From Rhizobium sp. CFBP 8762 (GTDB lineage: Bacteria > Pseudomonadota > Alphaproteobacteria > Rhizobiales > Rhizobiaceae): DNA of 64,000 bases. The DNA lies in assembly GCF_014841565.1 (NCBI RefSeq), contig NZ_JACYUD010000001.1, positions 1-64,000 on the forward strand. The letters run 5' to 3'. A model generated the notes under the pieces. It was not told the DNA's origin. It did not search any database and worked only from the letters and a program-made list of their open reading frames with translations. The translations under genes and the position numbers were made by a program. Numbering within the stretch: the first letter of the stretch is position 1; every line of letters begins with the position of its first letter. Positions 18,692-28,325 of this stretch are shown here, piece after piece.

Positions 18692-20173
18692 CTACCACCA
18701 TTTTTTCGGCGTGAATGTTCCTGCTGCTTTCTCAATGACGCTTGCCACCTGAAACAGCGTTTCTTCCTCGAACGGCTTTCCAATCAATTGCAGCCCCAGC
18801 GGCAACCCGTGTGCATCCAGCCCGGCGGGAACGGAAAGACCAGGCAAACCGGCCATGTTCACGGTAATGGTGAAAACATCGTTCAGGTACATTTTCACAG
18901 GATCGGCTGCCAGTTCCTTGTCGCCAATGGCGAAGGCGGACGATGGCGTGGCGGGTGTGAGGATCGCGTCGACACCGGCATGGAAAACGGTCTCGAAATC
19001 CTGCTTGATCAGGGTGCGCACCTTCTGCGCGCGCAGGTAATAGGCGTCGTAATAGCCAGCGGACAGCACATAGGTGCCGATCATGATACGGCGCTTGACC
19101 TCGTCGCCGAAGCCAGCGGCGCGCGTTTTCTCATACATGTCGGCAATGTCTTTACCATCCACACGCAAGCCGTAACGAACGCCATCATAACGCGCGAGGT
19201 TGGATGATGCTTCTGCCGGAGCTACGATGTAATAGGCTGGAAGCGCATATTTGGTGTGAGGAAGCGAGATATCGACGATCTCGGCACCGGCCTCACGCAA
19301 CCAGGCAATGCCCTGCTGCCAAAGCTGTTCAATTTCCTCCGGCATGCCCTCGACACGATATTCGCGGGGAATGCCGATCTTCATGCCGCTCAACGATTTG
19401 CCGATAGCGGCTTCGTAATCAGGCACCGGAAGGTCCACGGATGTTGTGTCTTTGGGGTCGACGCTCGCCATGGCTTTCAGCAGGATGGCGGCGTCGCGCA
19501 CGTCGCGGGCAATCGGGCCAGCCTGATCCAGCGATGACGCGTAGGCTGCAATTCCCCAGCGCGAGCAGCGCCCGTAGGTTGGCTTGATGCCGACAGTGCC
19601 GGTAAAGGCTGCGGGCTGGCGGATGGAGCCGCCCGTATCCGTGGCTGTTGCACCGGCGCACAGAAACGCGGCAACGGCGGCGGCAGAACCGCCGGATGAT
19701 CCGCCGGGTACACGGTTTTCTGTGGAGCCATCCGCCCGCCATGGGTTGATGACCGGACCGTAGTAAGAACTTTCGTTGGACGAGCCCATGGCAAACTCAT
19801 CCATGTTGAGCTTGCCGAGCATCACGGCACCGGCATCCCACAGGTTTTGGGTTACCGTGGATTCGTATTTGGGCTTGAAACCATCAAGTATGTGGCTGGC
19901 TGCCTGCGTGTGCACATCCTGTGTGGCAAACAAATCCTTGATGCCAAGCGGTATGCCTTCCAGCACACCAGCCGAGCCGGACGCAATCCGCTGATCGGAA
20001 GCAGAGGCTTGGGCGCGGGCCAGATCGGGCGTGACGGTGGTGTAGGCGTTCAGCGTACCATTGGCAGCGTCAATGGCGGACAGATAGGCATCCGTCAGTT
20101 CCAAGGCCGTAAATTCCTTGGCGGTCAGTTTTTTGCTGGCTTCAGCAATGGTCAAATGGGTGAGGTCGGTCAT
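18692..20173 (-). CDS. gatA: Aspartyl/glutamyl-tRNA(Asn/Gln) amidotransferase subunit A
   Basis: The 493-residue amidase-signature subunit releases ammonia from glutamine for GatB. The Ser-cisSer-Lys triad region is visible: Lys in [21 protein letters not shown], then the glycine/serine-rich block [41 protein letters not shown] 20173 is chosen over a TTG two codons upstream. It sits 68 bp downstream of gatC. Confidence 0.95.
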   Translation of the reverse strand: MTDLTHLTIAEASKKLTAKEFTALELTDAYLSAIDAANGTLNAYTTVTPDLARAQASASDQRIASGSAGVLEGIPLGIKDLFATQDVHTQAASHILDGFKPKYESTVTQNLWDAGAVMLGKLNMDEFAMGSSNESSYYGPVINPWRADGSTENRVPGGSSGGSAAAVAAFLCAGATATDTGGSIRQPAAFTGTVGIKPTYGRCSRWGIAAYASSLDQAGPIARDVRDAAILLKAMASVDPKDTTSVDLPVPDYEAAIGKSLSGMKIGIPREYRVEGMPEEIEQLWQQGIAWLREAGAEIVDISLPHTKYALPAYYIVAPAEASSNLARYDGVRYGLRVDGKDIADMYEKTRAAGFGDEVKRRIMIGTYVLSAGYYDAYYLRAQKVRTLIKQDFETVFHAGVDAILTPATPSSAFAIGDKELAADPVKMYLNDVFTITVNMAGLPGLSVPAGLDAHGLPLGLQLIGKPFEEETLFQVASVIEKAAGTFTPKKWW

Positions 20174-20241
20174 TGTCAATCACTTCAATTTCAGCAAAAC
20201 GGGCAAAAATTCCGGCAAAACATAGAGGCGGAACAGCAAAC

Positions 20242-20529
20242 CTATTCAACGACCTTGGGAACGAGGAAGAAATTGCGGTCTGAATTCGGCGCGTTGGCAA
20301 CGATATCGTCTGCCTTGTTGCCATCCGTCACAGCGTCCACGCGCTTCTTCATCAGCATGGGGGTAACGGAAGTCATGGGCTCAACGCCATCCACATTCAC
20401 CTCAGACAATTGCTCGACGAAACCCAGAATGCCATTGAGTTCACTTTCCATACGCGCGGCCTCGTCATCGCTGACGGCAATGCGGGCGAGGCGCGCGACG
20501 CGCTTTACGGTGGCTAGATCAACGGACAT
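20242..20529 (-). CDS. gatC: Aspartyl/glutamyl-tRNA(Asn/Gln) amidotransferase subunit C
   Basis: The 95-residue GatC wraps around GatA and stabilises the GatAB pair. The family pattern is clear: [22 protein letters not shown], then [26 protein letters not shown] and the C-terminal [16 protein letters not shown]. It is first in the gatC-gatA-gatB-GNAT operon. A -10-like CACTTATAT element lies about 30 bases upstream of its start codon. Confidence 0.95.
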   Translation of the reverse strand: MSVDLATVKRVARLARIAVSDDEAARMESELNGILGFVEQLSEVNVDGVEPMTSVTPMLMKKRVDAVTDGNKADDIVANAPNSDRNFFLVPKVVE

Positions 20530-20667
20530 GACGGTCTCCGGGAGAATGCAGGCTCATATATAAGTGTGTTACCGCTATAATGGCCTACGGTGCGGCACGC
20601 AACGGCCAATGCACAGCGCCGTTGCGTGAACGCCGGGTTTAGCGCGTTTCCAGTACGCGCCAGCGAC

Positions 20668-21372
20668 CTACCGCGTGATAAAACCGCCCACATTCGGTGT
20701 TTCCACCGTCGTCGCACTTCCGTCCATGGCTTGCAGGAAGACCTCAGGCGTTTGGTCGACTATGGGGAAAGACCCATAATGGCAGGGGATAACGGTCTGG
20801 AACTTGAAGTAACGCTGCACAGCCAGACCAGCCACGGCACCGCCCATGGTAAAGCGGTCGCCGATCGGCACAAGGCCGATTTCCGGCTCATGCAGTTCCT
20901 GAATGAGCGCCATATCGGAAAAAATATCCGTATCGCCCATGTGGTAGAGCGTCGGCTCGTCCTCAAAATGCAGCACGAGACCATTCGCGTTGCCAAGGCT
21001 GTGGGAAACGCCATCGTCGGTAATCTGGGCTGACGAATGAAGCGCGTTGACGAAGGTTGCAGAAAAACTGCCGAGATTGACCGTGCCGCCGGTGTTGCCC
21101 ATTTCCAACGCATCCACACCCTTACGCGACAGCCAAGCGGCAAGGTCGGCATTGGCGAGAACGGTGGCACCGGTTTCCTTGGCAATGGCGATGGTGTCGC
21201 CCACATGGTCTCCATGGCCATGGGTCAGCAGAATATGGGTTAGACCATCGGTTGCACCACGCCGGTCCTCGTCGCGAAACGAAGGGTTGCCGGTGAAGAA
21301 CGGATCGATCAAGATTTTCGCCTTCGCCGTTTCCAGGTGAAATGCGGAATGGCCAAGCCATTGTATTTTCAT
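20668..21372 (-). CDS. UPF0173 family metal-dependent hydrolase
   Basis: The 234-residue metallo-beta-lactamase fold starts with the family N-terminus [25 protein letters not shown]. The zinc motif HxHxDH is in [11 protein letters not shown], with later metal ligands in [18 protein letters not shown] and IPCHYG. The natural substrate of this widespread family is not established. It is divergent from ruvX with a 78-bp shared intergenic region. Confidence 0.9.
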   Translation of the reverse strand: MKIQWLGHSAFHLETAKAKILIDPFFTGNPSFRDEDRRGATDGLTHILLTHGHGDHVGDTIAIAKETGATVLANADLAAWLSRKGVDALEMGNTGGTVNLGSFSATFVNALHSSAQITDDGVSHSLGNANGLVLHFEDEPTLYHMGDTDIFSDMALIQELHEPEIGLVPIGDRFTMGGAVAGLAVQRYFKFQTVIPCHYGSFPIVDQTPEVFLQAMDGSATTVETPNVGGFITR

Positions 21373-21450
21373 GGGTGTGCTCCGTCTGTTTGTGCTATGC
21401 GCCGCCTGAGATATAAGTGCTTATAGCGCAGTTCAAAGGCTTGGATCTGA

Positions 21451-21933
21451 ATGCCCGTTCTTTCAATCGACGAATTAGCACAGACTCTTGCGACATCACA
21501 GGCGGTCGCCGGGCTTGATCTCGGCACGAAGACAATTGGAATTTCGGTCTCCGATCTCAGTCGTCGATTTGCCACCCCCCGCGATGTGTTGATGCGCACG
21601 AAGTTTTCCGTAGACGCGCAGGTATTGCTGGCAACCGCCGCGAAAGAGCGGATCGTCGCCTTTATCATCGGCCTGCCCATCAACATGGATGGGTCCGAAG
21701 GCCCGCGCGCGCAGGCGACCCGCGCATTCGTGCGCAATATGGTTCAGAAAACCGATCTGCCATTCGTGTTCTGGGATGAGCGGCTGTCCACCGTCGCAGC
21801 CGAGCGCACATTGATCGAGATGGATGTATCCCGCAAAAAACGCGCCGCGCGGATCGATTCGGCAGCGGCATCCTTTATCCTGCAAGGCGCGTTAGACCGC
21901 ATGACCATGATTGCCGAACAGGCGAAACCCTAA
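21451..21933 (+). CDS. ruvX: Putative pre-16S rRNA nuclease / Holliday-junction-resolvase-like protein YqgF
   Basis: The 160-residue YqgF family protein (RNase H fold) matures the 5' end of 16S rRNA in E. coli. Catalytic acidic motifs: first Asp in [18 protein letters not shown], then [22 protein letters not shown], the [16 protein letters not shown] motif and a final Asp in [16 protein letters not shown]. The stop codon overlaps by 4 bp that of the convergent acyl-CoA dehydrogenase gene. Confidence 0.93.
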   Translation: MPVLSIDELAQTLATSQAVAGLDLGTKTIGISVSDLSRRFATPRDVLMRTKFSVDAQVLLATAAKERIVAFIIGLPINMDGSEGPRAQATRAFVRNMVQKTDLPFVFWDERLSTVAAERTLIEMDVSRKKRAARIDSAAASFILQGALDRMTMIAEQAKP

Positions 21934-23567
21934 TCAGCAGCTGGGTACAACAGGTCCAGAATATAGTTCGAATCAAACCGCGAATCGAGCATGCCGTAGG
22001 TTGAGCGCCAGCCCCCTGCCAGCCGTGATTCCAAAAATGCGTCTGCAACACGCCCCGCACCCAACCGGTACAGTTCGGCTGCCGCTGCGGCCAGCGCCAG
22101 TTGCTCAATCAGCAGGCGGGCAGCCCCCTCGTCCCGCTCACACAGCGACATGGCAGCGCGCAGCACATCCAGTGTTTTCTTGGCAGCCGGGCCAAGGTCG
22201 CGGCCAATGGATACGAACAATTGCTCAAACAGATCCCGCCCGCGGTTCAAAACCCGCAGAAGGTCTATGGCCATAACATTGCCCGGCCCTTCCCATATCG
22301 CGTTGGCGGGTGCCTCACGATAGTGCCGCGCAATCGGGCGGTCCTCGACATAACCGCTGCCGCCGATGCATTCCATCGCTTCCTGAATGAGTGCAGGCGC
22401 GATCTTCGTGCACCAGTATTTGACAACCGGTGTCATAATCCGGGCATAGGCTGCATCCTCGGGGCTGCTGCCCGCCCGGTCAAACGCATCAGCCAGTCGG
22501 AAGCAGAGCGCGCTGGCCGCAGCGACGTCCAGTGCCATATCCGCCAGTACCCGCGCCATGATCGGCTGCGACGACAACGGTTTTCCAAACACAGAACGAC
22601 CACGGGCGTGATGCACGGCCTCCGCGAGACTTGCCCGCATCATACCGGCCGATCCAAGTGCGCAATCCAGCCGTGTCAGCGTAACCATATCAAGCACCGT
22701 GCGCACGCCGCCATCGGTTGTGCCGAGCAGGAAACCGAACGTGTCGGTAAACTCAACTTCCGCTGTGGCGTTGGAGCGATTGCCGATCTTGTCCTTCAAG
22801 CGCTGGTAGCGCAGACCGTTGGCCGATCCATCTTCCAACAGACGCGGCACGAGAAAGCATGCAATGCCGTCGCGCGTCTGCGCCAGCATGATGAAGGCAT
22901 CACTCATCGGCGCAGATAAAAACCATTTATGCCCTGCCAGCCGATAGATGCCCTCGCCCACCCGCTCCGCAGTGGTGTCGATTGCGTGGACATCTGTCCC
23001 CGCCTGCTTTTCCGTAACCCCCATTCCGATGGTAACTGCGGATTTCTGAATGGCCGGTTTGTTGCCCGCATCGTATTTTCGCGACAGAATTTTGGTCGCC
23101 CAATCCTTCTGAATTTGCGGTGCCGCCATCAAGGCGGCGACGGACGCACTGGTCATTGTCATGGGTGACAGATGCCCGTTTTCCAGTTGCGCCGTCAGGT
23201 AGTAGCGAATGGCACGGGCCTTGTGCGAACGGCCCCGCTCGTCAGCAATATTTTCCCAGGCGGATGCGTGAAGTCCAGCGCCCATGGAGCGCCGCATCAG
23301 GGCGTGCCATGCGGGGTGAAAATCAACAACGTCCAGACGTTCGCCGCGCGGACCATGCGTGCGCAGTTGCGGCACGCCGTGATTGGCCATGCGCGCCAGT
23401 TCCTGCGCTTCTGTCGACGTTACATACCGGCCAAGGGATTCAAAATCCTCGCGAATCGCACGCGGCATCGGTGCGGTCACGTCCACAACCAGTGGGTCTG
23501 ACCGGTAGGCGTTGATACCGGACCACGGTCTGGGCTGGTTCAGCTGTATCGTCTTATCTTGGCTCAT
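21930..23567 (-). CDS. AidB-like acyl-CoA dehydrogenase family protein
   Basis: The 545-residue protein has the AidB-type N-terminus ([16 protein letters not shown]) and full acyl-CoA dehydrogenase domains: [16 protein letters not shown] (FAD/substrate), [34 protein letters not shown], and a C-terminal helical domain with the catalytic-region signature [42 protein letters not shown]. coli AidB is induced by alkylation and binds DNA through its extended C-terminus; whether this homolog acts in DNA protection or in acyl-CoA (isovaleryl-CoA-like) oxidation is not decided by sequence. I saw no Ada- or LexA-type site upstream. Confidence 0.85.
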   Translation of the reverse strand: MSQDKTIQLNQPRPWSGINAYRSDPLVVDVTAPMPRAIREDFESLGRYVTSTEAQELARMANHGVPQLRTHGPRGERLDVVDFHPAWHALMRRSMGAGLHASAWENIADERGRSHKARAIRYYLTAQLENGHLSPMTMTSASVAALMAAPQIQKDWATKILSRKYDAGNKPAIQKSAVTIGMGVTEKQAGTDVHAIDTTAERVGEGIYRLAGHKWFLSAPMSDAFIMLAQTRDGIACFLVPRLLEDGSANGLRYQRLKDKIGNRSNATAEVEFTDTFGFLLGTTDGGVRTVLDMVTLTRLDCALGSAGMMRASLAEAVHHARGRSVFGKPLSSQPIMARVLADMALDVAAASALCFRLADAFDRAGSSPEDAAYARIMTPVVKYWCTKIAPALIQEAMECIGGSGYVEDRPIARHYREAPANAIWEGPGNVMAIDLLRVLNRGRDLFEQLFVSIGRDLGPAAKKTLDVLRAAMSLCERDEGAARLLIEQLALAAAAAELYRLGAGRVADAFLESRLAGGWRSTYGMLDSRFDSNYILDLLYPAAD

Positions 23568-23716
23568 GGGGGGCGTTCTATCCCAAGAATGGTTGACGGG
23601 AAACTATCAGCATTGCGGACCGCATATAAAAAGCGGGGTGTTAAGGCTGTGCACAACTTGTGGCAACGGTGCGCCACCTTTATACAGCAACGAACTTCAC
23701 TGTCTGAGGGCCGCCC

Positions 23717-24679
23717 ATGGTTTACTTCCCGCATCGTCACCTGCTGGGCATCAAGGATCTCAAGGAACAGGATATCACTGTTCTCCTCGACAAGGCGGAT
23801 GAGGCTGTGCAGCTGTCGCGCCAGCGGGACAAGCGCTCCTCGGTGCTGCGGGGCATGACCCAGATCAATCTGTTCTTCGAGGCCTCCACACGCACACAAT
23901 CTTCCTTTGAACTGGCCGGAAAGCGTCTCGGCGCTGATGTCATGAACATGTCGGTGGCCAATTCATCGGTGAAAAAAGGCGAGACGCTTATCGATACCGC
24001 AATGACGCTGAACGCCATGCACCCCGATGTGCTGGTGGTGCGCCACGCCAGCGCCGGTGCGGCCGCCTTGTTGGCGCAAAAGGTATCCTGCTCCGTCATC
24101 AACGCCGGTGACGGCCAGCACGAGCACCCAACCCAGGCCCTTCTTGATGCGCTCACCATTCGCCGCGCCAAGGGAAAGCTATCGCGAATCATCGTTGCCA
24201 TCTGCGGCGATGTGCTGCATTCCCGCGTGGCACGCTCCAACATTCTGCTGCTGAATGCCATGGGTGCACGCGTGCGGGTTGTAGCACCTGCTACCTTGCT
24301 GCCATCGGGCATTTCCGACATGTGCGCCGAGGTTTACCACTCCATGGAGGAAGGTTTGAAGGACGCCGATGTGGTCATGATGCTGCGCTTGCAGCGGGAG
24401 CGCATGTCCGGCTCTTTCGTGCCGTCCATCCGGGAGTATTTTCACTATTATGGATTGGATGCGCAAAAGCTGAAAGCCGCCAAGGACGATGCGCTGGTCA
24501 TGCACCCCGGCCCCATGAACCGGGGTGTCGAAATATCCTCCGATGTGGCCGATGGTCCGCAGAGCGTCATTGAAAGTCAGGTGGAAATGGGTGTTGCCGT
24601 GCGGATGGCGGTGATGGAAACACTGTTGACCCAAACACAAGGCCCTGCCCAAGGCCAGACACGGGGAGCGAGCCGATGA
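23717..24679 (+). CDS. pyrB: Aspartate carbamoyltransferase catalytic subunit
   Basis: The 320-residue ATCase makes N-carbamoyl-aspartate, the committed step of pyrimidine synthesis. The carbamoyl-phosphate motif is [25 protein letters not shown]; others are [34 protein letters not shown] and [24 protein letters not shown] Shine-Dalgarno precedes ATG 23717. It overlaps pyrC by 4 bases (ATGA), fitting a physical PyrB-PyrC complex. Confidence 0.96.
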   Translation: MVYFPHRHLLGIKDLKEQDITVLLDKADEAVQLSRQRDKRSSVLRGMTQINLFFEASTRTQSSFELAGKRLGADVMNMSVANSSVKKGETLIDTAMTLNAMHPDVLVVRHASAGAAALLAQKVSCSVINAGDGQHEHPTQALLDALTIRRAKGKLSRIIVAICGDVLHSRVARSNILLLNAMGARVRVVAPATLLPSGISDMCAEVYHSMEEGLKDADVVMMLRLQRERMSGSFVPSIREYFHYYGLDAQKLKAAKDDALVMHPGPMNRGVEISSDVADGPQSVIESQVEMGVAVRMAVMETLLTQTQGPAQGQTRGASR

Positions 24680-25962
24680 CGGCACCGGTTCTTCTCACCA
24701 ATCTGCGGATCCTCGACCCGTCCCGTAATCTCGATGAGATGGGCGGACTTCTGATGGCCGATGGGCGTATTGTGGCGGCTGGGGCCAACGCGCGCAATCA
24801 GGGCGCACCGGAAGGCACCGAAATTCGGGACTGCTCCGGTTTGGTTGCAGTTCCCGGCCTTGTGGATGCGCAGGTGTTCGTCGGCGAGCCCGGGAACGAG
24901 TATCGCGAAACCATTGAATCGGCATCCCGCGCAGCCGCCGCTGGCGGCATCACGTCCTTTATCACCATGCCCGATACCAACCCGGTGATCGATGATATCG
25001 CACTGGTCGAATTCGTGCAAAAAACCGCCCGTGATAAGGCTCTGGTCAATGTCTATCCGAGCGCCGCACTGACCAAGGGGCTGCTCGGCAAAGAGATGAC
25101 GGAGTTTGGCCTGTTATCCGCAGCAGGCGCCGTATCCTTTACCAATGGTCGCAGTCCGGTGGATGATACGATGGTGCTGCGCCGCGCTATGACCTATGCG
25201 CGCGAGTTCAATGCGATCATTGCCTGCGAGACCCGCGATCCGTATCTCGGCGGCGGCGTGATGAACTCCGGTGTGCTGGCCAGTTGGCTTGGGCTATCCG
25301 GCATCCCGCGTGAGGCTGAGATTATTCCGCTGGAGCGCGATTTGCGCGTGGCAGAAATGACCGGTGGCGCCTATCACGCCTCGCGTCTGTCGGTGCCGGG
25401 ATCGGCTGCGGCTGTTGCGCAAGCACGCCAGCGCGGTGTGAAGGTGACATGCGGCATCTCAATCAACAATCTGACGCTGAATGAAAACGACATTGGCGAA
25501 TACCGCACATTCTTCAAACTTTACCCGCCATTGCGCGGTGAGGATGACCGCGTTTCCATGGTGGAGGCTTTGAAGAATGGTACAATCGACATTATCGTTT
25601 CCTCGCACGATCCACAGGACGTCGATACCAAACGCGTGCCGTTTGCCGATGCTGCCGACGGCGCTGTCGGTCTGGAAACCATGCTGGCCGCCGCTTTGAG
25701 ACTGTACCACAGTGGGGGTATTGACCTGATGCGCTTGATCGACGCGATGAGCACACGCCCCGCCGCGATCTTCGGACTGGATGCCGGAACTTTGAAGCCA
25801 GGTGCAAAGGCCGATATCACACTCATCGATCTGGATTATCCGTGGATCGTCTCCAAGGATGATCTGGTTTCCCGGTCGAAAAACACGCCGTTCGACAACG
25901 CCCGCTTTACGGGACGCGCCGTTCAGACCTATGTTCGCGGACTGCGCGTTCACTCTGTTTAA
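24676..25962 (+). CDS. pyrC: Dihydroorotase-like protein PyrC' (metal ligands lost, probably non-catalytic)
   Basis: The 428-residue cyclic amidohydrolase is homologous to class I dihydroorotase throughout ([15 protein letters not shown]..., [22 protein letters not shown]...). The metal-binding HxH expected in the DxHxHLREPG motif is replaced: it reads [19 protein letters not shown] (Q and F for the two His). The DHAPH motif near the C-terminus reads SSHDPQ. In Pseudomonas such pyrC' proteins are inactive partners needed for ATCase assembly, and alphaproteobacteria often have the same. A second, active dihydroorotase must then be encoded elsewhere. It overlaps pyrB by 4 bp. Confidence 0.9.
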   Translation: MTAPVLLTNLRILDPSRNLDEMGGLLMADGRIVAAGANARNQGAPEGTEIRDCSGLVAVPGLVDAQVFVGEPGNEYRETIESASRAAAAGGITSFITMPDTNPVIDDIALVEFVQKTARDKALVNVYPSAALTKGLLGKEMTEFGLLSAAGAVSFTNGRSPVDDTMVLRRAMTYAREFNAIIACETRDPYLGGGVMNSGVLASWLGLSGIPREAEIIPLERDLRVAEMTGGAYHASRLSVPGSAAAVAQARQRGVKVTCGISINNLTLNENDIGEYRTFFKLYPPLRGEDDRVSMVEALKNGTIDIIVSSHDPQDVDTKRVPFADAADGAVGLETMLAAALRLYHSGGIDLMRLIDAMSTRPAAIFGLDAGTLKPGAKADITLIDLDYPWIVSKDDLVSRSKNTPFDNARFTGRAVQTYVRGLRVHSV

Positions 25963-25982
25963 TCGTCACCAAGGGGCCTGTC

Positions 25983-26597
25983 ATGGATTTAGCAACGTGG
26001 AATCTCGGCTTGCTGCCCACTGTCGCCTCAGCGGTGCTCGGCTACCTGCTCGGCTCTATTCCCTTCGGCCTTTTGCTGACCCAAATGGCAGGTCTCGGGG
26101 ATGTGCGCTCTATCGGCTCCGGCAACATTGGCGCGACGAACGTCTTGCGAACAGGAAACAAGAAGCTGGCAGCAGCAACGCTGTTGCTGGATGCGCTGAA
26201 GGCGACTTTTGCAGTTGTCATCGCGTCCGTCTACTGGGGTGTTGAAGGCGGAATTGTTGCCGGTCTCGCGGCCTTTCTCGGCCACCTCTTTCCGGTATGG
26301 CTGGGCTTCAAGGGAGGAAAAGGTGTTGCGACCTACCTCGGCGTGCTCCTGGGGCTATCCCCGACCCTGCTTCTGGTTTTCGCGGTTGTATGGCTGGTGA
26401 TGGCAAAAGTCAGCCGCTATTCGTCGCTTTCGGCGCTGACTGCAACCGTCGCTACCCCGATCGCAGCCTTCTTCGTTACCGACATCAAAATTGCGTTCCT
26501 GCTCATTGTCATGACCCTGATCACCTGGTGGAAACACAAGGCCAATATCCAGCGGCTGTTGAAGGGGACGGAAGGCAGAATCGGAGACAAGGGTTGA
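25983..26597 (+). CDS. plsY: Acyl-phosphate:glycerol-3-phosphate acyltransferase PlsY
   Basis: This 204-residue integral membrane enzyme makes lysophosphatidic acid from acyl-phosphate. It has about five transmembrane helices and the three conserved cytoplasmic or periplasmic motifs: [68 protein letters not shown] and [20 protein letters not shown] at the C-terminus. It lies 20 bp after pyrC and overlaps dprA. Confidence 0.95.
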   Translation: MDLATWNLGLLPTVASAVLGYLLGSIPFGLLLTQMAGLGDVRSIGSGNIGATNVLRTGNKKLAAATLLLDALKATFAVVIASVYWGVEGGIVAGLAAFLGHLFPVWLGFKGGKGVATYLGVLLGLSPTLLLVFAVVWLVMAKVSRYSSLSALTATVATPIAAFFVTDIKIAFLLIVMTLITWWKHKANIQRLLKGTEGRIGDKG

Positions 26598-27763
26598 TCG
26601 GCAACCCTGTAGACCGCAATTCAGGCCGCCGACGTGGCATCGCCCTGTCCGAGCGCCAGAAGATCGCATGGCTTCGTCTTATCCGCAGCGATAATGTCGG
26701 GCCTGCCACGTTCAAGGACCTGATCAACCATTTCGGCTCTGCCGAGACCGCCTTGGAGATGGTGCCGGAACTGTCGCGGCGCGGCGGCTCAACCCGAAGC
26801 ATTCGGGTTGCTTCTGTTGAAGACGCAGAACGGGAACTGGAGTTTTGCGAAAAATTCGGTGCTCGTTTCGTCGGTATTGGCGAACCAGATTATCCGCCAG
26901 CGCTCCGCCAGATCGATGGAGCACCGCCCCTTTTGGCTGTCAAAGGCGATATCAGTCTGGCGACCGTTCCATCCGTCGGCATCGTCGGCGCACGCAGCGC
27001 ATCTGCCAGCGGCGCTAAATTTGCAGCTTATCTCGCTCGCGATATCGGCAAGGCGGGCTACAGCATTATCTCCGGTCTTGCGCGTGGTATCGATACGGCA
27101 GCCCATCGCGCCAGCCTCGCAACCGGGACGATTGCCGCGATGGCAGGCGGGCTGGATAAGCCCTACCCGCCGGAAAATATCAGCCTGCTTGAAGAGATGA
27201 CGGCAGGGCGCGGTCTGGCCATCAGTGAAATGCCATTTGGATGGGAGCCGCGTGCCAGGGATTTCCCGCGCCGCAACCGTCTGATTGCCGGCGTCAGTCT
27301 TGGCCTGGTCGTGATCGAAGCGGCCGCACGCTCCGGCTCTCTCATCAGCGCCCGCCGGGCGGCCGATTTTGGACGTCTGGTCTTTGCCGTTCCCGGCTCA
27401 CCCCTGGATCCCCGCTCGCAGGGCACCAACGGCCTGATCAAGGACGGCGCAATATTGACGACAGAACCGCGCGATGTCCTCGATGCCTTGGCGCCCGTCA
27501 GCCAGATCGATCTGTTCTCGACACCGGAAGTTCGAGAACTGGACCCGGAACCCGGCTATGCACCCATCGCTCCACCGGACGAAACGGACAGAAGCCAGAT
27601 TATCAATGCCCTTGGCCCCACGCCCGTGGACATAGACGATATCATTCGCCACACCGGCCTGGCACCGCAAAAAGTTCATCTGCTTTTGCTCGAACTGGAC
27701 CTAGCGGGTCGTCTTGCCCGACATGCCAACGGCACGGTTTCCATCGTTTTTGCGGATCGATAG
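26594..27763 (+). CDS. dprA: DNA-processing protein DprA (DprA/Smf)
   Basis: The 389-residue DprA binds incoming single-stranded DNA and loads RecA in transformable bacteria. I chose TTG 26594, which overlaps the plsY stop (TTGATC); the frame stays open upstream inside plsY, but homology starts at [27 protein letters not shown]. The Rossmann core has [63 protein letters not shown] and [48 protein letters not shown] DprA winged-helix domain follows at the C-terminus. Its 3' end is overlapped by the antisense gene at 27701. Confidence 0.93.
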   Translation: MIGNPVDRNSGRRRGIALSERQKIAWLRLIRSDNVGPATFKDLINHFGSAETALEMVPELSRRGGSTRSIRVASVEDAERELEFCEKFGARFVGIGEPDYPPALRQIDGAPPLLAVKGDISLATVPSVGIVGARSASASGAKFAAYLARDIGKAGYSIISGLARGIDTAAHRASLATGTIAAMAGGLDKPYPPENISLLEEMTAGRGLAISEMPFGWEPRARDFPRRNRLIAGVSLGLVVIEAAARSGSLISARRAADFGRLVFAVPGSPLDPRSQGTNGLIKDGAILTTEPRDVLDALAPVSQIDLFSTPEVRELDPEPGYAPIAPPDETDRSQIINALGPTPVDIDDIIRHTGLAPQKVHLLLLELDLAGRLARHANGTVSIVFADR

Positions 27764-27937
27764 GGGCCGCGCACCCGCCTGAATATCTCCCGCTTCGACA
27801 TAGGCCATTTCAAGCATATAGCTGAGGAGTTCAGCACCGTTGGCGCTGGAGATCGACCGAAGTTCGCCGAGCATCTGGCGAACATAGCCGATGTTTTCGT
27901 TAAACTGTTTATCGTTTTCAAACAAATTGATCGCCAT
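27701..27937 (-). CDS. Small conserved Hyphomicrobiales protein, function unknown
   Basis: The 78-residue soluble protein begins MAINLFENDKQFNENIGYVR and is predicted almost all helical, with GAELLSYMLEMAYVEAGDI in the middle. I recall similar small hypothetical proteins (FENDxxFxENIxxVRxMLGELR ... EMAYVEAGDI) from Rhizobium and Brucella relatives, but cannot run a search. ATG 27937 is preferred over a longer start at 27988. Its last 63 bp overlap the 3' end of dprA in antisense. Confidence 0.6.
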   Translation of the reverse strand: MAINLFENDKQFNENIGYVRQMLGELRSISSANGAELLSYMLEMAYVEAGDIQAGARPLSIRKNDGNRAVGMSGKTTR

Positions 27938-28325
27938 CTCACTACCTGCCTGATCTCGGTTGCCCGCGAGACATTCATCCCGCGTCAATTAAGGGTAGCT
28001 CATATCCAATTAATTGCAATACTCATAATATCTATTTTAGGTTGTATTCACATTGCAGGATGATTTTATTTGAGCGGAGATCATTGATTTGATTGCGAAC
28101 CAACCAAATCATAAGCCAGATCCCTAAAAACTCATAGTAACAAGCGCTTGAGTGCCCGTTACCCCACCAGAAATTGATGGGAATTCTTCAATCGCAATTA
28201 GAGACAAATTTTTGAAAGACAAGGGTTGGCACTTGACCGCGGTGAAATCCCTGTCCATGTCGGGGGTCATTAGAACGCCCGGCACCTTTGTCGCTCGGGT
28301 GACTTAGATACAGGTTCATGGACAG
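27938..28325. other. 388-bp AT-rich intergenic region upstream of topA
   Basis: No gene seen. It is more AT-rich than its surroundings and contains the divergent promoters of the small gene at 27701 and of topA. A TTGACC at 28233-28238 could be a -35 element for topA, but the -10 hexamer 17 bases on (CATGTC) is poor. Supercoiling-sensitive topA promoters are usual, but nothing here proves it. Confidence 0.4.

Noticed and set aside
28225-28245. Sigma54-like TTGGCAC upstream of topA
   Set aside because: The second element (TTGC at -12) is missing; only a weak sigma70 -35 (TTGACC) is supported.
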